64,000 nt of DNA. It comes from Paragemmobacter straminiformis. Lineage in GTDB: Bacteria; Pseudomonadota; Alphaproteobacteria; Rhodobacterales; Rhodobacteraceae. How positions within the stretch are numbered: the stretch's first letter is position 1; each line of letters starts with the position of its first letter. A model generated the notes under the pieces. It saw only the letters and a list, made by a program, of their open reading frames with translations. It ran no database searches and was not told where the DNA came from. The position numbers and the translations under genes were made by a program. This document shows, one piece after another, positions 28,960-41,633 of the stretch. The stretch lies in assembly GCF_014243445.1 (NCBI RefSeq), contig NZ_JACLQD010000002.1, forward strand, positions 496,001 to 560,000. The letters run 5' to 3'.

Positions 28960-29245
28960 CCTATCCTCCGGTGCCGCAGGGGTTGCGCGCTTAAGGTTTA
29001 TGACCTGCCCAAAATTGCGGCGCTGTTCCCCAAGGAACGCCCGATGTCTTGGCGGATTTTGCAGGACGGGGCGGTGGGGCGGCATGGTCGGGGCGGATTT
29101 GCGGCCACAGACACGCGCGGCGCGGCAAGGGGGCGGCTGTTCCGGGCGGTTGCGGGTGGGGCCTTGGGCAACGCGAGAACACGGGCCGCCTGCGCTGGCA
29201 TCTGCCGGACGGGCAGGGTAGGTTTCGCGGCAAACAGGAGGCCGT
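28960..29245. other. intergenic region without a recognisable gene
   Basis: The 286 bases between the divergent membrane-protein gene and the SDR gene have uniformly high GC. Open frames exist on both strands but their products are Arg/Gly/Pro-rich and resemble no family. AGGAGG-like sequence (CAGGAGG) before 29246 is the SDR ribosome site. I see no hairpin or clear promoter. Confidence 0.5.
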
Positions 29246-29992
29246 ATGCAGCGCAAGGCATTGATCACGGGGGCAGGGGCGGCGGGCGGCATCGGCCTTG
29301 CCACGGCGCGGGCCTTGGGGGCGGCGGGCCATGCGCTTGCCATCACCGCGACCACGGGGCGGATCCATGCGCGGGCGGCGGAACTGATCGCCGAAGGATA
29401 TAAGGTCACGGCGCATGTCGCCGATCTGACCGAGGCAGAGCAGGTCGGGCGGTTGCTGTCCGAAGTGGGGCCGGTCGATGTTCTGGTGAACAATGCGGGC
29501 ATGGGATCGGTCGGCGCGCCCGCCGAGCAGGTGGCCTTTCTCGACATCGATCCCGACCAGTGGCGGCGCGCGATGGATGCTTCGCTGACCACGGCCGTCC
29601 TTGTCACCCGCGCTTTCCTGCCGGGCATGGTGGCGCGCGGTTGGGGGCGGGTGGTGATGATGTCCTCGGTCACGGGGCCGATGGTCAGCAACATCGGCGA
29701 GGCGGCCTATTCCACGGCCAAGGCGGGTATGGTCGGGCTGACCCATGCGCTGGCGCTGGAAGTTGCCGCGCGGGGTGTGACGGTGAATGCCGTGGCCCCC
29801 GGATGGATCGGGACCGAGGCGCTGACCGAAGCCGAGCGGCGTGCCGCGCGCGCCACGCCCCCCGGCCGGGCCGGACGCCCCGAGGAGGTGGCGGCGGTCG
29901 TGGCCTTTCTTGCATCGGACGGGGCCTCTTACGTGAACGGGGCGGTGCTGGTGGTGGATGGCGGCAATATCCTTCAGGAGCGCAAGGCATGA
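29246..29992 (+). CDS. short-chain dehydrogenase/reductase (FabG-like)
   Basis: A 248-residue classical SDR: cofactor motif TGAGAAGGIGLATARAL, NNAG at about 82-85, and catalytic YSTAKAG near residue 153, with a Ser in MSSVTG upstream. The C-terminal YVNGAVLVVDGG segment is standard. Substrate unknown. It overlaps the next gene by four bases, so an operon with the RsmB-like methyltransferase is likely. Confidence 0.82.
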   Translation: MQRKALITGAGAAGGIGLATARALGAAGHALAITATTGRIHARAAELIAEGYKVTAHVADLTEAEQVGRLLSEVGPVDVLVNNAGMGSVGAPAEQVAFLDIDPDQWRRAMDASLTTAVLVTRAFLPGMVARGWGRVVMMSSVTGPMVSNIGEAAYSTAKAGMVGLTHALALEVAARGVTVNAVAPGWIGTEALTEAERRAARATPPGRAGRPEEVAAVVAFLASDGASYVNGAVLVVDGGNILQERKA

Positions 29993-31137
29993 CTCCGGCC
30001 GCGCGGGCCGCAGCGGCCATCGGGGTGCTTGACCGTATATTGGACGGACAGGTCGCCGAGGTCGCCTTGACGAACTGGGGCCGCGCAAGCCGCTATGCCG
30101 GGTCGGGCGACAGGGCGGCGGTGCGCGACATCGTCTATGCGGCGTTGCGGTGCCGGCGGTCATTCGCCGCGCGGGGCGGGGACGGGGACGGCTATGGCCT
30201 TGTGCTGGGCTGGGCGCGTGAAAGCGGGCAAGAGGCGCTGTTCTCGGGCGAGGGGCACGCCCCCGCGCAGCCCGCCAAGGCAGGGCGCATCCCCGAGGGG
30301 CTTGAGGCGCTGGATTGTCCCGACTGGCTGGCCGCGCCTTTGCAGGCAAGCCTTGGCGCGGATTTCGCGGCCGTGATGCAGGCGATGCGGCATCGCGCGC
30401 CGCTGTTCCTGCGCGCGAACCTTGCGCGCACGACCCGTGACAAGGCGATTGCCGCCTTGGCGGATGAAGGGATCGTCGGTCAGGCCCATCCGCTTGCCGC
30501 GAGTGCGATCGAAGTGGTCGAGGGGGGGCGCAAGGTGCAGGCCTCGGCCGCCTATGCCGAGGGGTTGGTCGAATTGCAGGATGCGGCCTCGCAGGCGGTG
30601 GTCGAGATGATGCCCCTGCGCGATGGGCTGCGGGTGCTCGACTATTGCGCGGGTGGCGGGGGCAAGACGCTGGCGATGGCGGCGCGGGCGCGGTTGCAGA
30701 TGCATGCGCATGATGCGGAAGCGCGGCGGATGACGGACCTCGGGGCGCGGGCCAAGCGGGCGGGCGTTTCGGTGAAACTCCTTGGCAAGCCCGATGCCGC
30801 CGCGCCCTATGACCTTGTGCTGACGGATGTGCCCTGTTCGGGGTCGGGCAGTTGGCGGCGCGATCCGCAAGGGAAATGGGCGCTGACGCCCGAACGGCTG
30901 GCGGCGCTGACCGCGATGCAGGCCGCGATTCTGGGGCAGGCGGCGCGGTTGGTCAGGCCGGGCGGCGTGCTGGGCTATGCGACCTGTTCGCTGATCGAGT
31001 CCGAGAACGGCGCGCAAGTGCGGGCCTTCCTTGCGGAACATGCGGATTTCACCCTTGAAGCCGAGCGCCGCTTTACGCCGCTTGAAGGCGGAGACGGATT
31101 CTTTTGCGCCGTGCTGCGCAAGACGGCCACGCCTTAA
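29989..31137 (+). CDS. RsmB/NOP-family RNA cytosine-C5 methyltransferase
   Basis: A 382-residue SAM-dependent methyltransferase. The SAM site VLDYCAGGGGKTLAMAA (motif I), TDVPCSGSGSWRRDPQGKW (motif IV with one catalytic Cys) and GYATCSLIESEN (motif VI with the second Cys) define the RsmB/Nop2 group that makes m5C in rRNA or tRNA. The N-terminal NusB-like part is short. It may be RsmB itself (16S C967) or a paralogue; I cannot decide. Confidence 0.85.
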   Translation: MTPAARAAAAIGVLDRILDGQVAEVALTNWGRASRYAGSGDRAAVRDIVYAALRCRRSFAARGGDGDGYGLVLGWARESGQEALFSGEGHAPAQPAKAGRIPEGLEALDCPDWLAAPLQASLGADFAAVMQAMRHRAPLFLRANLARTTRDKAIAALADEGIVGQAHPLAASAIEVVEGGRKVQASAAYAEGLVELQDAASQAVVEMMPLRDGLRVLDYCAGGGGKTLAMAARARLQMHAHDAEARRMTDLGARAKRAGVSVKLLGKPDAAAPYDLVLTDVPCSGSGSWRRDPQGKWALTPERLAALTAMQAAILGQAARLVRPGGVLGYATCSLIESENGAQVRAFLAEHADFTLEAERRFTPLEGGDGFFCAVLRKTATP

Positions 31138-31188
31138 CCCCCTGTTAAGATTTCCCCGCCAAAGGGTGGAAAAGTCTTTGGGGGCGAG

Positions 31189-32937
31189 ATGGCGTTCAGC
31201 GGGGGGCAGACAGGCTGGCGGCGGCGGTGCATGGCGCTGGTGCTTCTGTGCCTGCTGGTCTTGCTTGTGCTGGCCGCGCCTGCGGAACGGGGGCTGACAC
31301 TGCTGCTGATGGCGCTTGGCGCGATGGCTTCGGGCGGGCTGGTCTATGCGCTGCGCACAAAGGGCGTGCAGGCGGCCCGCAGCCTGCGGCGCTGGTCACG
31401 GCGCGCGCCCGCCCCGCCGCGCCGCGTGATCGATTTCGACTCGCTTCCCGTGCCCTTGTTGCGGCTGGATGACGAAGGGGGCCTTGTTGCCGCAAATGCT
31501 GCCGCGCGGCGGATGATCGGCTTGCGCGACGGGGCCTTGCCGCCGGTGCATGAGCTGTTCGAGGATCTGGGCAGGCCCGTGGCCGACTGGATCGCCGAGG
31601 TGGCGGGCGGGCGGCATCCGGGCGGGGCCGAGGTGTTGCGCCTGCGCGGGGCGGGGCGTGATCCGGACAGTTTCGTGCAGCTTGCGCTGGAACCGCTGGG
31701 CGAGGGCGAGGTGCTGGGCGTGTTGCAGGATGCCACCGCCATGAAGCGGCTCGAGGTGCAGTTCACGCAAAGCCAGAAGATGCAAGCCATCGGACAATTG
31801 GCCGGAGGCGTGGCGCATGATTTCAACAATCTTCTGACCGCGATCAACGGGCATTGCGAATTGCTGCTGATGCGCCACGCGCCCGGCGACCTTGACCATG
31901 CCGATCTGGACCAGATCCAGCAGAACGCGCGCCGTGCCGCGGCTTTGGTGCGGCAGTTGCTGGCCTTTTCGCGCAAGCAGACGCTGGTGCCCGAACGCAT
32001 CGACCTGACCGAGGTGCTGGGCGAGGTTTCGCATCTGTTGAACCGTCTGCTCGGCGGGTCTGTGACGCTTGACCTGCATCACGTCGCCGTCGGCGTCGCG
32101 ATCCGTGCCGACCGGCAGCAATTCGAACAGGTGGTGACCAATCTGGCGGTGAATGCCCGCGATGCGATGCCCTTGGGCGGGGTGCTGCGGATCACCACCG
32201 ATGTCGCCGATCTGGCAGCCCCGATGCCGCGCGACAGCGTGACGGTGCCTGCGGGCCGCTATGCCACGATCCGCATCCGCGACACCGGCACGGGCATTGC
32301 GGCCGAACATCTGGACAAGATCTTCGAACCCTTCTTCACCACCAAGCGGGCGGGAGAGGGGACGGGGCTTGGCCTGTCGACCGTCTATGGCATCGTCAAG
32401 CAATCGGGCGGCTATGTCTTTGTTGAATCGGTCCCCGGAGAAGGGACGGAATTCCAGCTGTGGTTTCCCGCCCTGCGCGAGGAGGCGCCGCGCGCGAAGC
32501 CCGCACCCGCAAGGAGCCGTGCGCGCGCACCTGTCGAGGGCGTGGTTCTGCTGGTCGAGGACGAGGCGCCCGTCCGCGCCTTTGCCGCCCGCGCCCTGCG
32601 CCTGCGCGGCCTGACCGTGCTTGAGGCTGGCAGCGGGGAAGAGGCGCTTGCGGTTCTGGAAAACGCGGGGCTTTGCGTCGATCTTTTGCTGAGCGATCTT
32701 GTCCTGCCGGGGTTGGACGGGCCGTCATGGGTGGGGCAGGCCCTGCGGAAACGTCCGGGTTTGCCGGTAGTGTTCATGTCGGGCTATGCCGCCGACAGCC
32801 CCTCGGCCTCGCAAGGCAAGGTGCCGAATTCGGTGTTTCTGGCCAAGCCATTCACGCTGGCGGATCTGGGCGATCTGGTGTCCGAGCGGATTGCGGGTGG
32901 CAAAGCTCAGATCTCCGAGGCGCTGAGCGTTTCGTAA
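31189..32937 (+). CDS. cckA: hybrid histidine kinase CckA
   Basis: CckA drives the CckA-ChpT-CtrA phosphorelay, which in Rhodobacteraceae controls motility, gene-transfer agents and related traits. Two membrane helices (about residues 14-30 and 36-56) are followed by a PAS-like segment, [21 protein letters not shown] with His210, the kinase domain ([30 protein letters not shown]) and a C-terminal receiver ([13 protein letters not shown] with the acceptor Asp). At 582 residues it is shorter than Caulobacter CckA, apparently having one PAS module. Its 3' end overlaps the convergent sulfotransferase gene by 31 bases. Confidence 0.9.
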   Translation: MAFSGGQTGWRRRCMALVLLCLLVLLVLAAPAERGLTLLLMALGAMASGGLVYALRTKGVQAARSLRRWSRRAPAPPRRVIDFDSLPVPLLRLDDEGGLVAANAAARRMIGLRDGALPPVHELFEDLGRPVADWIAEVAGGRHPGGAEVLRLRGAGRDPDSFVQLALEPLGEGEVLGVLQDATAMKRLEVQFTQSQKMQAIGQLAGGVAHDFNNLLTAINGHCELLLMRHAPGDLDHADLDQIQQNARRAAALVRQLLAFSRKQTLVPERIDLTEVLGEVSHLLNRLLGGSVTLDLHHVAVGVAIRADRQQFEQVVTNLAVNARDAMPLGGVLRITTDVADLAAPMPRDSVTVPAGRYATIRIRDTGTGIAAEHLDKIFEPFFTTKRAGEGTGLGLSTVYGIVKQSGGYVFVESVPGEGTEFQLWFPALREEAPRAKPAPARSRARAPVEGVVLLVEDEAPVRAFAARALRLRGLTVLEAGSGEEALAVLENAGLCVDLLLSDLVLPGLDGPSWVGQALRKRPGLPVVFMSGYAADSPSASQGKVPNSVFLAKPFTLADLGDLVSERIAGGKAQISEALSVS

Positions 32938-33509
32938 AGCGCAAAGTCGCGGGCGGCGGCCTTGCGCAACCGCGCCTCGGTCGCGGGCGAGAGGTCGAGC
33001 GCGCCGGGGGGCGAGACGTTGAGGCGCGGCAGCACGATTTCGCAGCCGAGCCTGTCTTCGAGAAAATGGACGAAACTGTCGATCTCTTCGTAGCGGAACA
33101 GATGGTCGACACCCTTTTCCGCCTTTGGTTGCAGGAATTTCGCCTGACTGCCGACAGCCGCGAATTCGGGTTGCGGATCGTCGCACCACGCGGTCACGAA
33201 CTGGTCGAAGGTCTTGCCTGCGGTGCTTTTCGACGCCTCGACACCGTCGTCGCGCTGGCGATAGCGGAACCACGAACCGAGCCAGTCGCGCGGCTCGCGC
33301 ATAAGGGCGACGACCGTAAAGGGCTTGCCCGAGGTCACCTCGAGATAGGGGCCGATGAAGCGGTGGTAGCGCTGCACGGGCGTATGCTTCAGCACCGGAG
33401 GCCGCAGGATCGCCATCGTGGCCAGCGGCTCGAGCGCGGATTCGATGGCCGTCGAGCCTGTCTTGGGCGTGGCGAGAATGGCGAGACGTTGTTCCCAGAA
33501 AACCAGCAT
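32907..33509 (-). CDS. sulfotransferase-family protein
   Basis: A 200-residue P-loop sulfotransferase-like protein. The PAPS 5'-phosphosulfate loop is ILATPKTGSTAIESAL near the N-terminus and the 3'-phosphate region is MREPRDWLGSWFRYRQR. The start MLVFWEQRLAI resembles relatives, but an in-frame ATG 21 bases upstream (MNYGCRV) has a better Shine-Dalgarno. The acceptor is unknown. The last ten codons lie antisense to the end of cckA. Confidence 0.72.
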   Translation of the reverse strand: MLVFWEQRLAILATPKTGSTAIESALEPLATMAILRPPVLKHTPVQRYHRFIGPYLEVTSGKPFTVVALMREPRDWLGSWFRYRQRDDGVEASKSTAGKTFDQFVTAWCDDPQPEFAAVGSQAKFLQPKAEKGVDHLFRYEEIDSFVHFLEDRLGCEIVLPRLNVSPPGALDLSPATEARLRKAAARDFALYETLSASEI

Positions 33510-33644
33510 GACACGGCACCCGTAATTCATCAGCGCCCTACATAAACGGGCGCTGCGGCTTAAACCAAGCCTTAACCAATCGATTCCATGCTGAACAGGC
33601 GAGAAACCATTTGCCATGTTCCTGTTTTGTGCTCATAAGTATGA

Positions 33645-33659
33645 GAACACTTGGGGAAC
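33645..33659 (+). promoter_or_regulatory. LexA SOS box of recA
   Basis: GAAC, seven bases, GAAC: the reverse complement of GTTC-N7-GTTC, the alphaproteobacterial LexA operator. It lies 53 bases before the recA start. A degenerate second copy (GTTC-N7-GTGC) begins at 33618. Confidence 0.8.
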
Positions 33660-33711
33660 AAGCGCAGGAATTGCCGCCAGATCGCGGCTGTGAAATATAG
33701 GGAGACGGAAC

Positions 33712-34785
33712 ATGTCGACAGCGACACTCCTCGATTTGAACGGAAAGCGCGAAATGGACAAGACGAAGGCGCTGGAAAGCGCACTGGCGCAGATTGAACG
33801 GCAGTTCGGCAAGGGCTCGATCATGCGTCTTGGGGAAAACAACCCCATCATGGATGTCGAGGCGACCTCGACCGGATCGCTGGGACTCGATATCGCGCTG
33901 GGAATCGGTGGCCTGCCCAAGGGCCGGATCATCGAGATTTACGGGCCGGAATCCTCGGGCAAGACCACGCTGACGCTGCATGTCGTGGCCGAGGAACAGA
34001 AGAAGGGCGGCGTCTGCGCCTTTGTCGACGCCGAACACGCGCTTGACCCGCAATACGCCAAGAAACTTGGCGTGAACCTTGACGAGCTGCTGATTTCGCA
34101 GCCCGACACGGGCGAACAGGCGCTGGAGATCGTCGATACGCTGGTGCGGTCGGGGGCGGTCAGCCTTATCGTGGTCGACTCGGTCGCGGCGCTTACGCCG
34201 AAATCCGAGATCGAGGGCGACATGGGCGACGCGCAGGTCGGCGCGCAGGCCCGTCTGATGAGCCAGGCGATGCGCAAGCTGACGGCCAGCATCGGCCGCA
34301 GCAACTGCATGGTGATCTTCATCAACCAGATCCGCATGAAGATCGGCGTGATGTTCGGCAGCCCGGAAACGACGACGGGTGGCAACGCGCTGAAATTCTA
34401 CGCCTCGGTCCGTCTGGACATCCGCCGCATCGGCGCGATCAAGGAAAAGGACGATGTGGTGGGCAACACGACCCGCGTGAAGGTCGTCAAGAACAAGGTC
34501 GCACCGCCCTTCAAGCAGGTGGAATTCGACATCATGTATGGCGAAGGCATCTCGAAGACGGGGGAATTGGTCGATATCGGCGTCAAGGCCGGCGTGGTCG
34601 AGAAGTCGGGGTCCTGGTATTCCTATGGTGACGAGCGGATCGGGCAGGGGCGCGAGAATGCGAAACTGTTCCTCAAGCAGAACCCCGGCATGGCACAGGA
34701 GATCGAGGACAAGATCCGCGCCGCCAACGGGCTGGATTTCATGATGGCCGATACGGGCGACGAGCCGGATGTCGTCGACATGTAA
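33712..34785 (+). CDS. recA: recombinase RecA
   Basis: Forms ATP-dependent filaments on single-stranded DNA for homologous recombination and triggers LexA self-cleavage. The 357-residue protein contains Walker [10 protein letters not shown] near residues 80-88, Walker [11 protein letters not shown], and the L2/DNA-binding segment [14 protein letters not shown]. The C-tail is acidic ([11 protein letters not shown]). It is flanked by an SOS box upstream and a strong terminator downstream and so is a monocistronic SOS gene. Confidence 0.98.
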   Translation: MSTATLLDLNGKREMDKTKALESALAQIERQFGKGSIMRLGENNPIMDVEATSTGSLGLDIALGIGGLPKGRIIEIYGPESSGKTTLTLHVVAEEQKKGGVCAFVDAEHALDPQYAKKLGVNLDELLISQPDTGEQALEIVDTLVRSGAVSLIVVDSVAALTPKSEIEGDMGDAQVGAQARLMSQAMRKLTASIGRSNCMVIFINQIRMKIGVMFGSPETTTGGNALKFYASVRLDIRRIGAIKEKDDVVGNTTRVKVVKNKVAPPFKQVEFDIMYGEGISKTGELVDIGVKAGVVEKSGSWYSYGDERIGQGRENAKLFLKQNPGMAQEIEDKIRAANGLDFMMADTGDEPDVVDM

Positions 34786-34809
34786 TCGCTGACCGAAGGG
34801 TCAAAAAGC

Positions 34810-34840
34810 AGGCCGGAACCCATTGGTTCCGGCCTTTTTT
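34810..34840 (+). terminator. recA intrinsic terminator
   Basis: GGCCGGAACC-catt-GGTTCCGGCC is a perfect 10-bp stem followed by six Ts, 25 bases after the recA stop. It is a textbook factor-independent terminator. Confidence 0.93.
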
Positions 34841-34936
34841 CTGCCCATGCGCCCCAAGCGGTGGACAGAGGCGTAAGGCGGGGCTAATTGAGGGGCCGAA
34901 AACCGGCTTTCCGCCTTTTGAAAGGGCATTCCGAGC

Positions 34937-37591
34937 ATGGCGTCGCTGAACGATATCCGCTCTACCTTCCTCGATTTTTTCCAGCGCAACGGGCACCGCG
35001 TTGTCGAGTCGTCGCCGCTTGTGCCGCGCAACGACCCGACGCTGATGTTCGCCAATTCCGGCATGGTGCAGTTCAAGAATTGCTTCACCGGGGTAGAGAC
35101 GCGGGATTACAAGCGGGCGACCACCGCGCAGAAATGCGTGCGGGCGGGTGGCAAGCACAATGACCTCGACAATGTGGGCTATACGGCGCGGCACCATACC
35201 TTCTTTGAAATGCTCGGGAATTTCAGCTTCGGCGATTACTTCAAGGCCGAAGCCATCGCCTTTTCCTGGGAGTTGCTGACCAAGGATTTCGGCATCGATC
35301 CGAAAAAGCTGTGCGTCACCGTCTACCATACCGATGACGAGGCGGCGGGCATCTGGAAAAAGGTGGCGGGCCTTGACGACGCACGCATCATCCGCATTCC
35401 GACGGATGACAATTTCTGGCGCATGGGGCCGACCGGTCCCTGCGGGCCCTGCACCGAGATTTTCTACGACCACGGCGACCATATCTGGGGCGGCCCTCCG
35501 GGATCGAATGACGAGGACGGCGACCGTTTCATCGAGATCTGGAACAACGTCTTCATGCAGAACGAGCAGTTCGCCGACGGGACGATGCGCCCTCTCGACA
35601 TGCAGTCGATCGACACCGGCATGGGGCTCGAGCGGATCGGCGCGCTGCTTCAGGGCAAGCATGACAATTACGACACCGACCTGATGCGCAGCCTGATCGA
35701 GGCCAGCGCCCATGCCACGAGCAATGATCCCGATGGCCCCGGCAAGGTGCATCACCGCGTGATCGCGGACCATCTGCGTTCGACGAGCTTCCTGATCGCC
35801 GATGGTGTCATGCCGTCGAACGAAGGGCGCGGCTATGTGCTGCGGCGGATCATGCGGCGGGCGATGCGCCACGCGCATATCCTTGGCGCGCAGGATCCGG
35901 TGATGTTCCGCCTTGTGCCGGCGCTTGTCCGTCAGATGGGCGCGGCCTATCCGGAGCTTGCGCGGGCGCAATCGCTGATCGAAGAGACGCTGAAGCTGGA
36001 AGAGACCAAGTTCAAGCAGACGCTGGATCGCGGCCTGAAGCTGCTCGACGATGAATTGGCGCGCATTCCCGAAGGCGCCGATCTGCCCGGGGCCGCGGCT
36101 TTCAAGCTGTATGACACCTATGGCTTCCCGCTTGACCTGACGCAGGACGCGCTGCGCGAAAAGGGTCGTGCTGTCGACGTGACCGGATTCGATGCCGCGA
36201 TGGCCGAGCAAAAGACCAAGGCGCGCGCCGCATGGTCGGGCACGGGCGAGGCGAAGGACGCCAAGATCTGGTTCGAACTGGCCGAAGCGCATGGGGCGAC
36301 CGAGTTCCTTGGCTATGACACCGAAACCGCCGAGGGCGTCGTGAACGCGCTGGTGCGCGACGGCGGCGAAGTGGCCGATGCGGCGACAGGGTCGGCGGTG
36401 CAGATCGTTGTCAACCAGACGCCTTTCTATGGCGAGTCGGGCGGTCAGGTCGGCGATGCGGGCTATATCCGCACGGCGACGGGGCTGGCCCATGTGACCG
36501 ACACCAAGAAATCGGCCGGTGTGTTCATCCATGTGGCCGAAGTCGTGGAAGGCAAGATCGTCAAGGGGCAGCCCGCCAAGCTTGAGGTCGAACACAAGCG
36601 GCGCGGGGCGATCCGTGCCAACCATTCGGCCACCCACCTGTTGCACGAGGCGCTGCGGCGCGCGCTTGGCGAGCATGTGGCACAGCGCGGGTCGTTGAAC
36701 GCGCCGGATCGGCTGCGCTTTGACTTCAGCCATTCGGCGGGGATGTCGGCGCATGAGATCGCGACGGTCGAGGCCGAGGTCAACGAATACGTCCGGCAGA
36801 ACACGCCGGTCGAGACGCGGATCATGACGCCCGACGATGCGCGGGCGCTTGGCGCGCAGGCGCTGTTCGGCGAGAAATACGGCGACGAGGTGCGCGTCGT
36901 GTCGATGGGGGCGCTTGACGGATCGGGCAAGGGTGCCGACGGGCGGACCTATAGCCTCGAGCTTTGCGGCGGGACGCATGTGGCGCGGACGGGCGACATC
37001 GGGGCTTTCGTGCTTTTGGCGGAAAGTGCCTCGTCGGCAGGGGTGCGGCGGATCGAGGCGCTGACGGGGCAGGCGGCGCTGGACCATCTGCGGATGCAGG
37101 ATGCGCGGCTTGCCGATGTGGCGGCGGTGTTGAAGGCTTCGGCTGCGGAAGTGGTCGATCGTGTCAAGGCGCTGGCCGAGGAACGCCGCGCGCTGCAGAA
37201 CGAGGTTGCGCAATTGCGGCGCGAGGTCGCCATGGGCGGCAAGGCCGCAGGGCCGGACGCCAAGGAGATCGGCGGCGTGAAGTTCATCGCGCAGGTGCTG
37301 ACGGGCGTGTCTGGCAAGGATCTGCCCGCGCTGATCGACGAGATGAAGGCGCGGCTCGGATCGGGCGCGGTTCTGCTGATCGCGGATACGGGGGCCAAGC
37401 CTGCCGTCGCCGCAGGGGTGACGGCTGACCTGACGGGGCGCATCAGCGCCGTGTCGCTGGTCAAGGCGGCGGCCGAGGCTTTGGGCGGCAAGGGTGGCGG
37501 CGGGCGTCCCGACATGGCGCAAGCCGGCGGGGCCGACATCGCGGGGGCCGAGGCCGCTATCAAGGCCGCCGAAGCCGTGCTGGAGGGTTGA
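34937..37591 (+). CDS. alaS: alanyl-tRNA synthetase
   Basis: Charges tRNA-Ala. The 884-residue protein has the class II catalytic core ([37 protein letters not shown]-type region), the editing domain with [16 protein letters not shown] and [13 protein letters not shown] zinc ligands, and the C-Ala domain with a predicted coiled coil ([19 protein letters not shown]). Length is normal for the family. The DUF1330 gene follows after 3 bases, probably co-transcribed. Confidence 0.97.
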   Translation: MASLNDIRSTFLDFFQRNGHRVVESSPLVPRNDPTLMFANSGMVQFKNCFTGVETRDYKRATTAQKCVRAGGKHNDLDNVGYTARHHTFFEMLGNFSFGDYFKAEAIAFSWELLTKDFGIDPKKLCVTVYHTDDEAAGIWKKVAGLDDARIIRIPTDDNFWRMGPTGPCGPCTEIFYDHGDHIWGGPPGSNDEDGDRFIEIWNNVFMQNEQFADGTMRPLDMQSIDTGMGLERIGALLQGKHDNYDTDLMRSLIEASAHATSNDPDGPGKVHHRVIADHLRSTSFLIADGVMPSNEGRGYVLRRIMRRAMRHAHILGAQDPVMFRLVPALVRQMGAAYPELARAQSLIEETLKLEETKFKQTLDRGLKLLDDELARIPEGADLPGAAAFKLYDTYGFPLDLTQDALREKGRAVDVTGFDAAMAEQKTKARAAWSGTGEAKDAKIWFELAEAHGATEFLGYDTETAEGVVNALVRDGGEVADAATGSAVQIVVNQTPFYGESGGQVGDAGYIRTATGLAHVTDTKKSAGVFIHVAEVVEGKIVKGQPAKLEVEHKRRGAIRANHSATHLLHEALRRALGEHVAQRGSLNAPDRLRFDFSHSAGMSAHEIATVEAEVNEYVRQNTPVETRIMTPDDARALGAQALFGEKYGDEVRVVSMGALDGSGKGADGRTYSLELCGGTHVARTGDIGAFVLLAESASSAGVRRIEALTGQAALDHLRMQDARLADVAAVLKASAAEVVDRVKALAEERRALQNEVAQLRREVAMGGKAAGPDAKEIGGVKFIAQVLTGVSGKDLPALIDEMKARLGSGAVLLIADTGAKPAVAAGVTADLTGRISAVSLVKAAAEALGGKGGGGRPDMAQAGGADIAGAEAAIKAAEAVLEG

Positions 37592-37594
37592 GAG

Positions 37595-37885
37595 ATGCCG
37601 ACAGCACTTTGGATTGCCCATGTGCATGTGACCGACGCCGATGCCTACGGCAAATATGCCGCGGGCGCCGGTCCGGCCATAGCCGCGCATGGGGGGGTGT
37701 TTCTGGCCCGTGGCGGGCGCTACGTCCAGCTTGAGGGCAATGACCGCGCGCGCAATGTCGTGGCGCGTTTCCCCAGCCTCGAGGCGGCGGTGGCCTGCTA
37801 CAATTCGGCCGAGTATCAGGCCGCGTTGGCCCATGCCAAGGGCGCTTCGGTGCGCGATCTGATGGTTGTCGAAGAAATCGGCTGA
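37595..37885 (+). CDS. DUF1330 domain protein
   Basis: A 96-residue ferredoxin-like dimeric alpha+beta barrel of the DUF1330 family: WIAHVHVTDADAYGKYAAGAGPAIAAHGG at the start and RNVVARFPSLEAAVACYNSAEYQAA in the second half. Function of the family is not established. It lies just behind alaS and before a terminator, so it shares the alaS message. Confidence 0.85.
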   Translation: MPTALWIAHVHVTDADAYGKYAAGAGPAIAAHGGVFLARGGRYVQLEGNDRARNVVARFPSLEAAVACYNSAEYQAALAHAKGASVRDLMVVEEIG

Positions 37886-37906
37886 CGGTTTCGGCCCGTC
37901 TGGTGG

Positions 37907-37940
37907 AACGGCTCTGCGTCTTGCGGGGCCGTTTTTCTTT
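37907..37940 (+). terminator. alaS-DUF1330 terminator
   Basis: AACGGCTCTGC pairs with GCGGGGCCGTT over 11 positions, three of them G.T wobbles, around the loop GTCTT; the right arm runs into TTTTT-C-TTT. It begins 22 bases after the DUF1330 stop. Confidence 0.7.
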
Positions 37941-38087
37941 GCCCGCAACGGCGGCGCGGCCTTCTGTTGACGATTTGGTAACAATAGTTAAGGTTAGCTG
38001 ACATTCAAATCCGTGTTACCACACGGCAAGTGCCCTCACGAGTTTCGCTGTTTTTCCGGTGCATCGAAATTTCCGAGGTTACGTCTG

Positions 38088-38959
38088 ATGGCTGCTTTCC
38101 CCGACTGGAACGACTTACGCGATATTCTGCTGATCACCGAGGCAGGCACGCTGTCGGCGGCGGCGCGGGCGGCGGGGGTCAGCCAGTCGACGATGTCACG
38201 ACGGCTTGCCGCGATCGAGGCGACGGGACAGCCGGTTTTTTTGCGCGACGAAACGGGGCGGATGACGCCGAACGCGCGCGGGCGCGACATGGTGGCAGCG
38301 GCGACCGAGATGCGCGCGGTCTACGACCGTTTGCGCCTGCGCCTGACCGATGCGCCGCCGCCCCTGCGCATTGCAACGTGCGAGTCGGCTGCGCGGTTGT
38401 TCCTGTCACAGGCGCTTCCGGTCTGGTCGGGGCGGGCCGAGACGCCTGCCGAGATGCATGTGATCGAGGATGTGCCTGCGCTGGCGGTCTATGACGTGCT
38501 GGTGGGTGTCATGCCGGCCGTGCCCGAGCATTGTGTCGGCCAATCCATCGGGCGGGTCGAATGGGGGCTTTACGCCGCGCCGTCCTATGTGGCGTCGAAC
38601 CGCATTCGCGGGCGTCTCGCCTCGCTTGAAGGGCAGTCGGTCATCCGGGCATCGGGGGCTTTGGCCGAGACCACGGCCTATCGCTGGCTGGGGCGTCAGG
38701 GCGGCGTCATAGCCCTTATGACGGGCGCTCCCACGGCGATGATCGAGGGATGCGCCGCCGGCATGGGCATCGCGCTGCTGCCGGTCGCGCTGGCCGAGAC
38801 GGACGCGCGCCTGCTGCCGATCGACGGGCCACGGCCCGCGCCTTCGGAAGTGTGGATGATCGCGGATGCGGCGCGGGCCGAAGAGCCGCAGATCGCCGGT
38901 TTCTTCCGCTGGGCGCGCAATCACTTTCGCAATCACGCGCCCGCAGATCGTCGGGCCGG

Positions 38960-38963
<4 letters not shown>
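38088..38963 (+). CDS. LysR-family transcriptional regulator
   Basis: A 291-residue LysR protein with N-terminal HTH (DLRDILLITEAGTLSAAARAAGVSQSTMSRRLAAIEATG) and a periplasmic-binding-like effector domain. The start at MAAFPDW is preceded by GAGG at about 9 bases; the reading from 38013 adds unrelated sequence. LysR genes usually regulate a divergent neighbour, but here the upstream gene is on the same strand behind a terminator, so the target may be elsewhere. Its stop overlaps typA tail to tail. Confidence 0.85.
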
Positions 38964-40777
<1,814 letters not shown>

Positions 40778-40870
40778 CGGGGAGGTCTCTTTCAATCTAT
40801 ATGGTTCGGCGCGGGCCATAGCTTGGATTGGCCGGAAAGGCCAGAGAAACCTTGCTGCGGCTGCGAAAGG

Positions 40871-41473
40871 TCAGGTGGCGACGTAGCGGTCGCGGCGGTG
40901 GTTGATGGCGATCACAAGGTTGACGACCGCCGCGCCAAGGAAGGACCAGCCCACGGTCTGCCACGGCAGGAAGGTCGCGGCGATGGCGAAAAGGGCGGCG
41001 TCGAACAGAAGCTGCGTCTTGCCCGCGCGAAAGCCGGTGCGGTCTTGCAGGTAAAGCGCGAGGATCCCGATCCCGCCAAGCGAGGCACCGTGACGAAAGA
41101 TCGCCAGAAGTGCCGCCCCCGAGACGAAGCCGAAAAGCACCGCTCCGAAGGCCGGGTTCAGGTGGTCGAAACCGATCCAGCCGGGCATGAAATGCGACAG
41201 GACCGACAGCATCGCCACGGAAAGCGCGGTCTTGACGGTAAAGGCAAGCCCGAGGCGGCGGTAACCGAACCAGTAGAAGGGGATGTTGACCAGAAAGAAC
41301 ACCAGCCCGAAGGATTGGCCCGTGGCATAGGACAGCAGCACGGCCAGCCCCGCCGTCTGGCCGGTGATCAGGCCAAGATGGGTCAGGATGGTGATGCCAA
41401 AGGCCGCCATCGTCGCGCCGAAGGCGAGGCCCTGGGCATCCTCGATCAGGCTATGGGTTTTCGGGTCGGTCAT
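40871..41473 (-). CDS. YitT-family membrane protein
   Basis: A 200-residue protein with five hydrophobic helices. The DUF161/YitT sequence pattern is evident: ITILTHLGLITGQTAGLAVLLSYATG, FFLVNIPFYWFGYRRLGLAFTVKT and FRHGASLGGIGILALYLQDRTG. Role not known. It precedes typA on the same strand with a 93-base gap. Confidence 0.8.
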   Translation of the reverse strand: MTDPKTHSLIEDAQGLAFGATMAAFGITILTHLGLITGQTAGLAVLLSYATGQSFGLVFFLVNIPFYWFGYRRLGLAFTVKTALSVAMLSVLSHFMPGWIGFDHLNPAFGAVLFGFVSGAALLAIFRHGASLGGIGILALYLQDRTGFRAGKTQLLFDAALFAIAATFLPWQTVGWSFLGAAVVNLVIAINHRRDRYVAT

Positions 41474-41633
41474 GGGCGCGGTGTAGCCGAGCGGCGGGCG
41501 CGCCGCCAGTGGGCAGCACGGGCGGCTGTGGCGGAAAGATCGCAGCGCCGGTCCGGCGTGGGGCGGGTGGTTTACAGGGCCGGCCCACTCGCGCTAAGCG
41601 TGCAAAGCCTGCAATCAAAGGAAGGAGGGCGCA

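Noticed and set aside
34739-37984. 1081-residue open frame antisense to alaS
   Set aside because: It mirrors alaS almost exactly; the product is His/Arg/Gly-rich with no family features, as expected of the reverse strand of a GC-rich gene.
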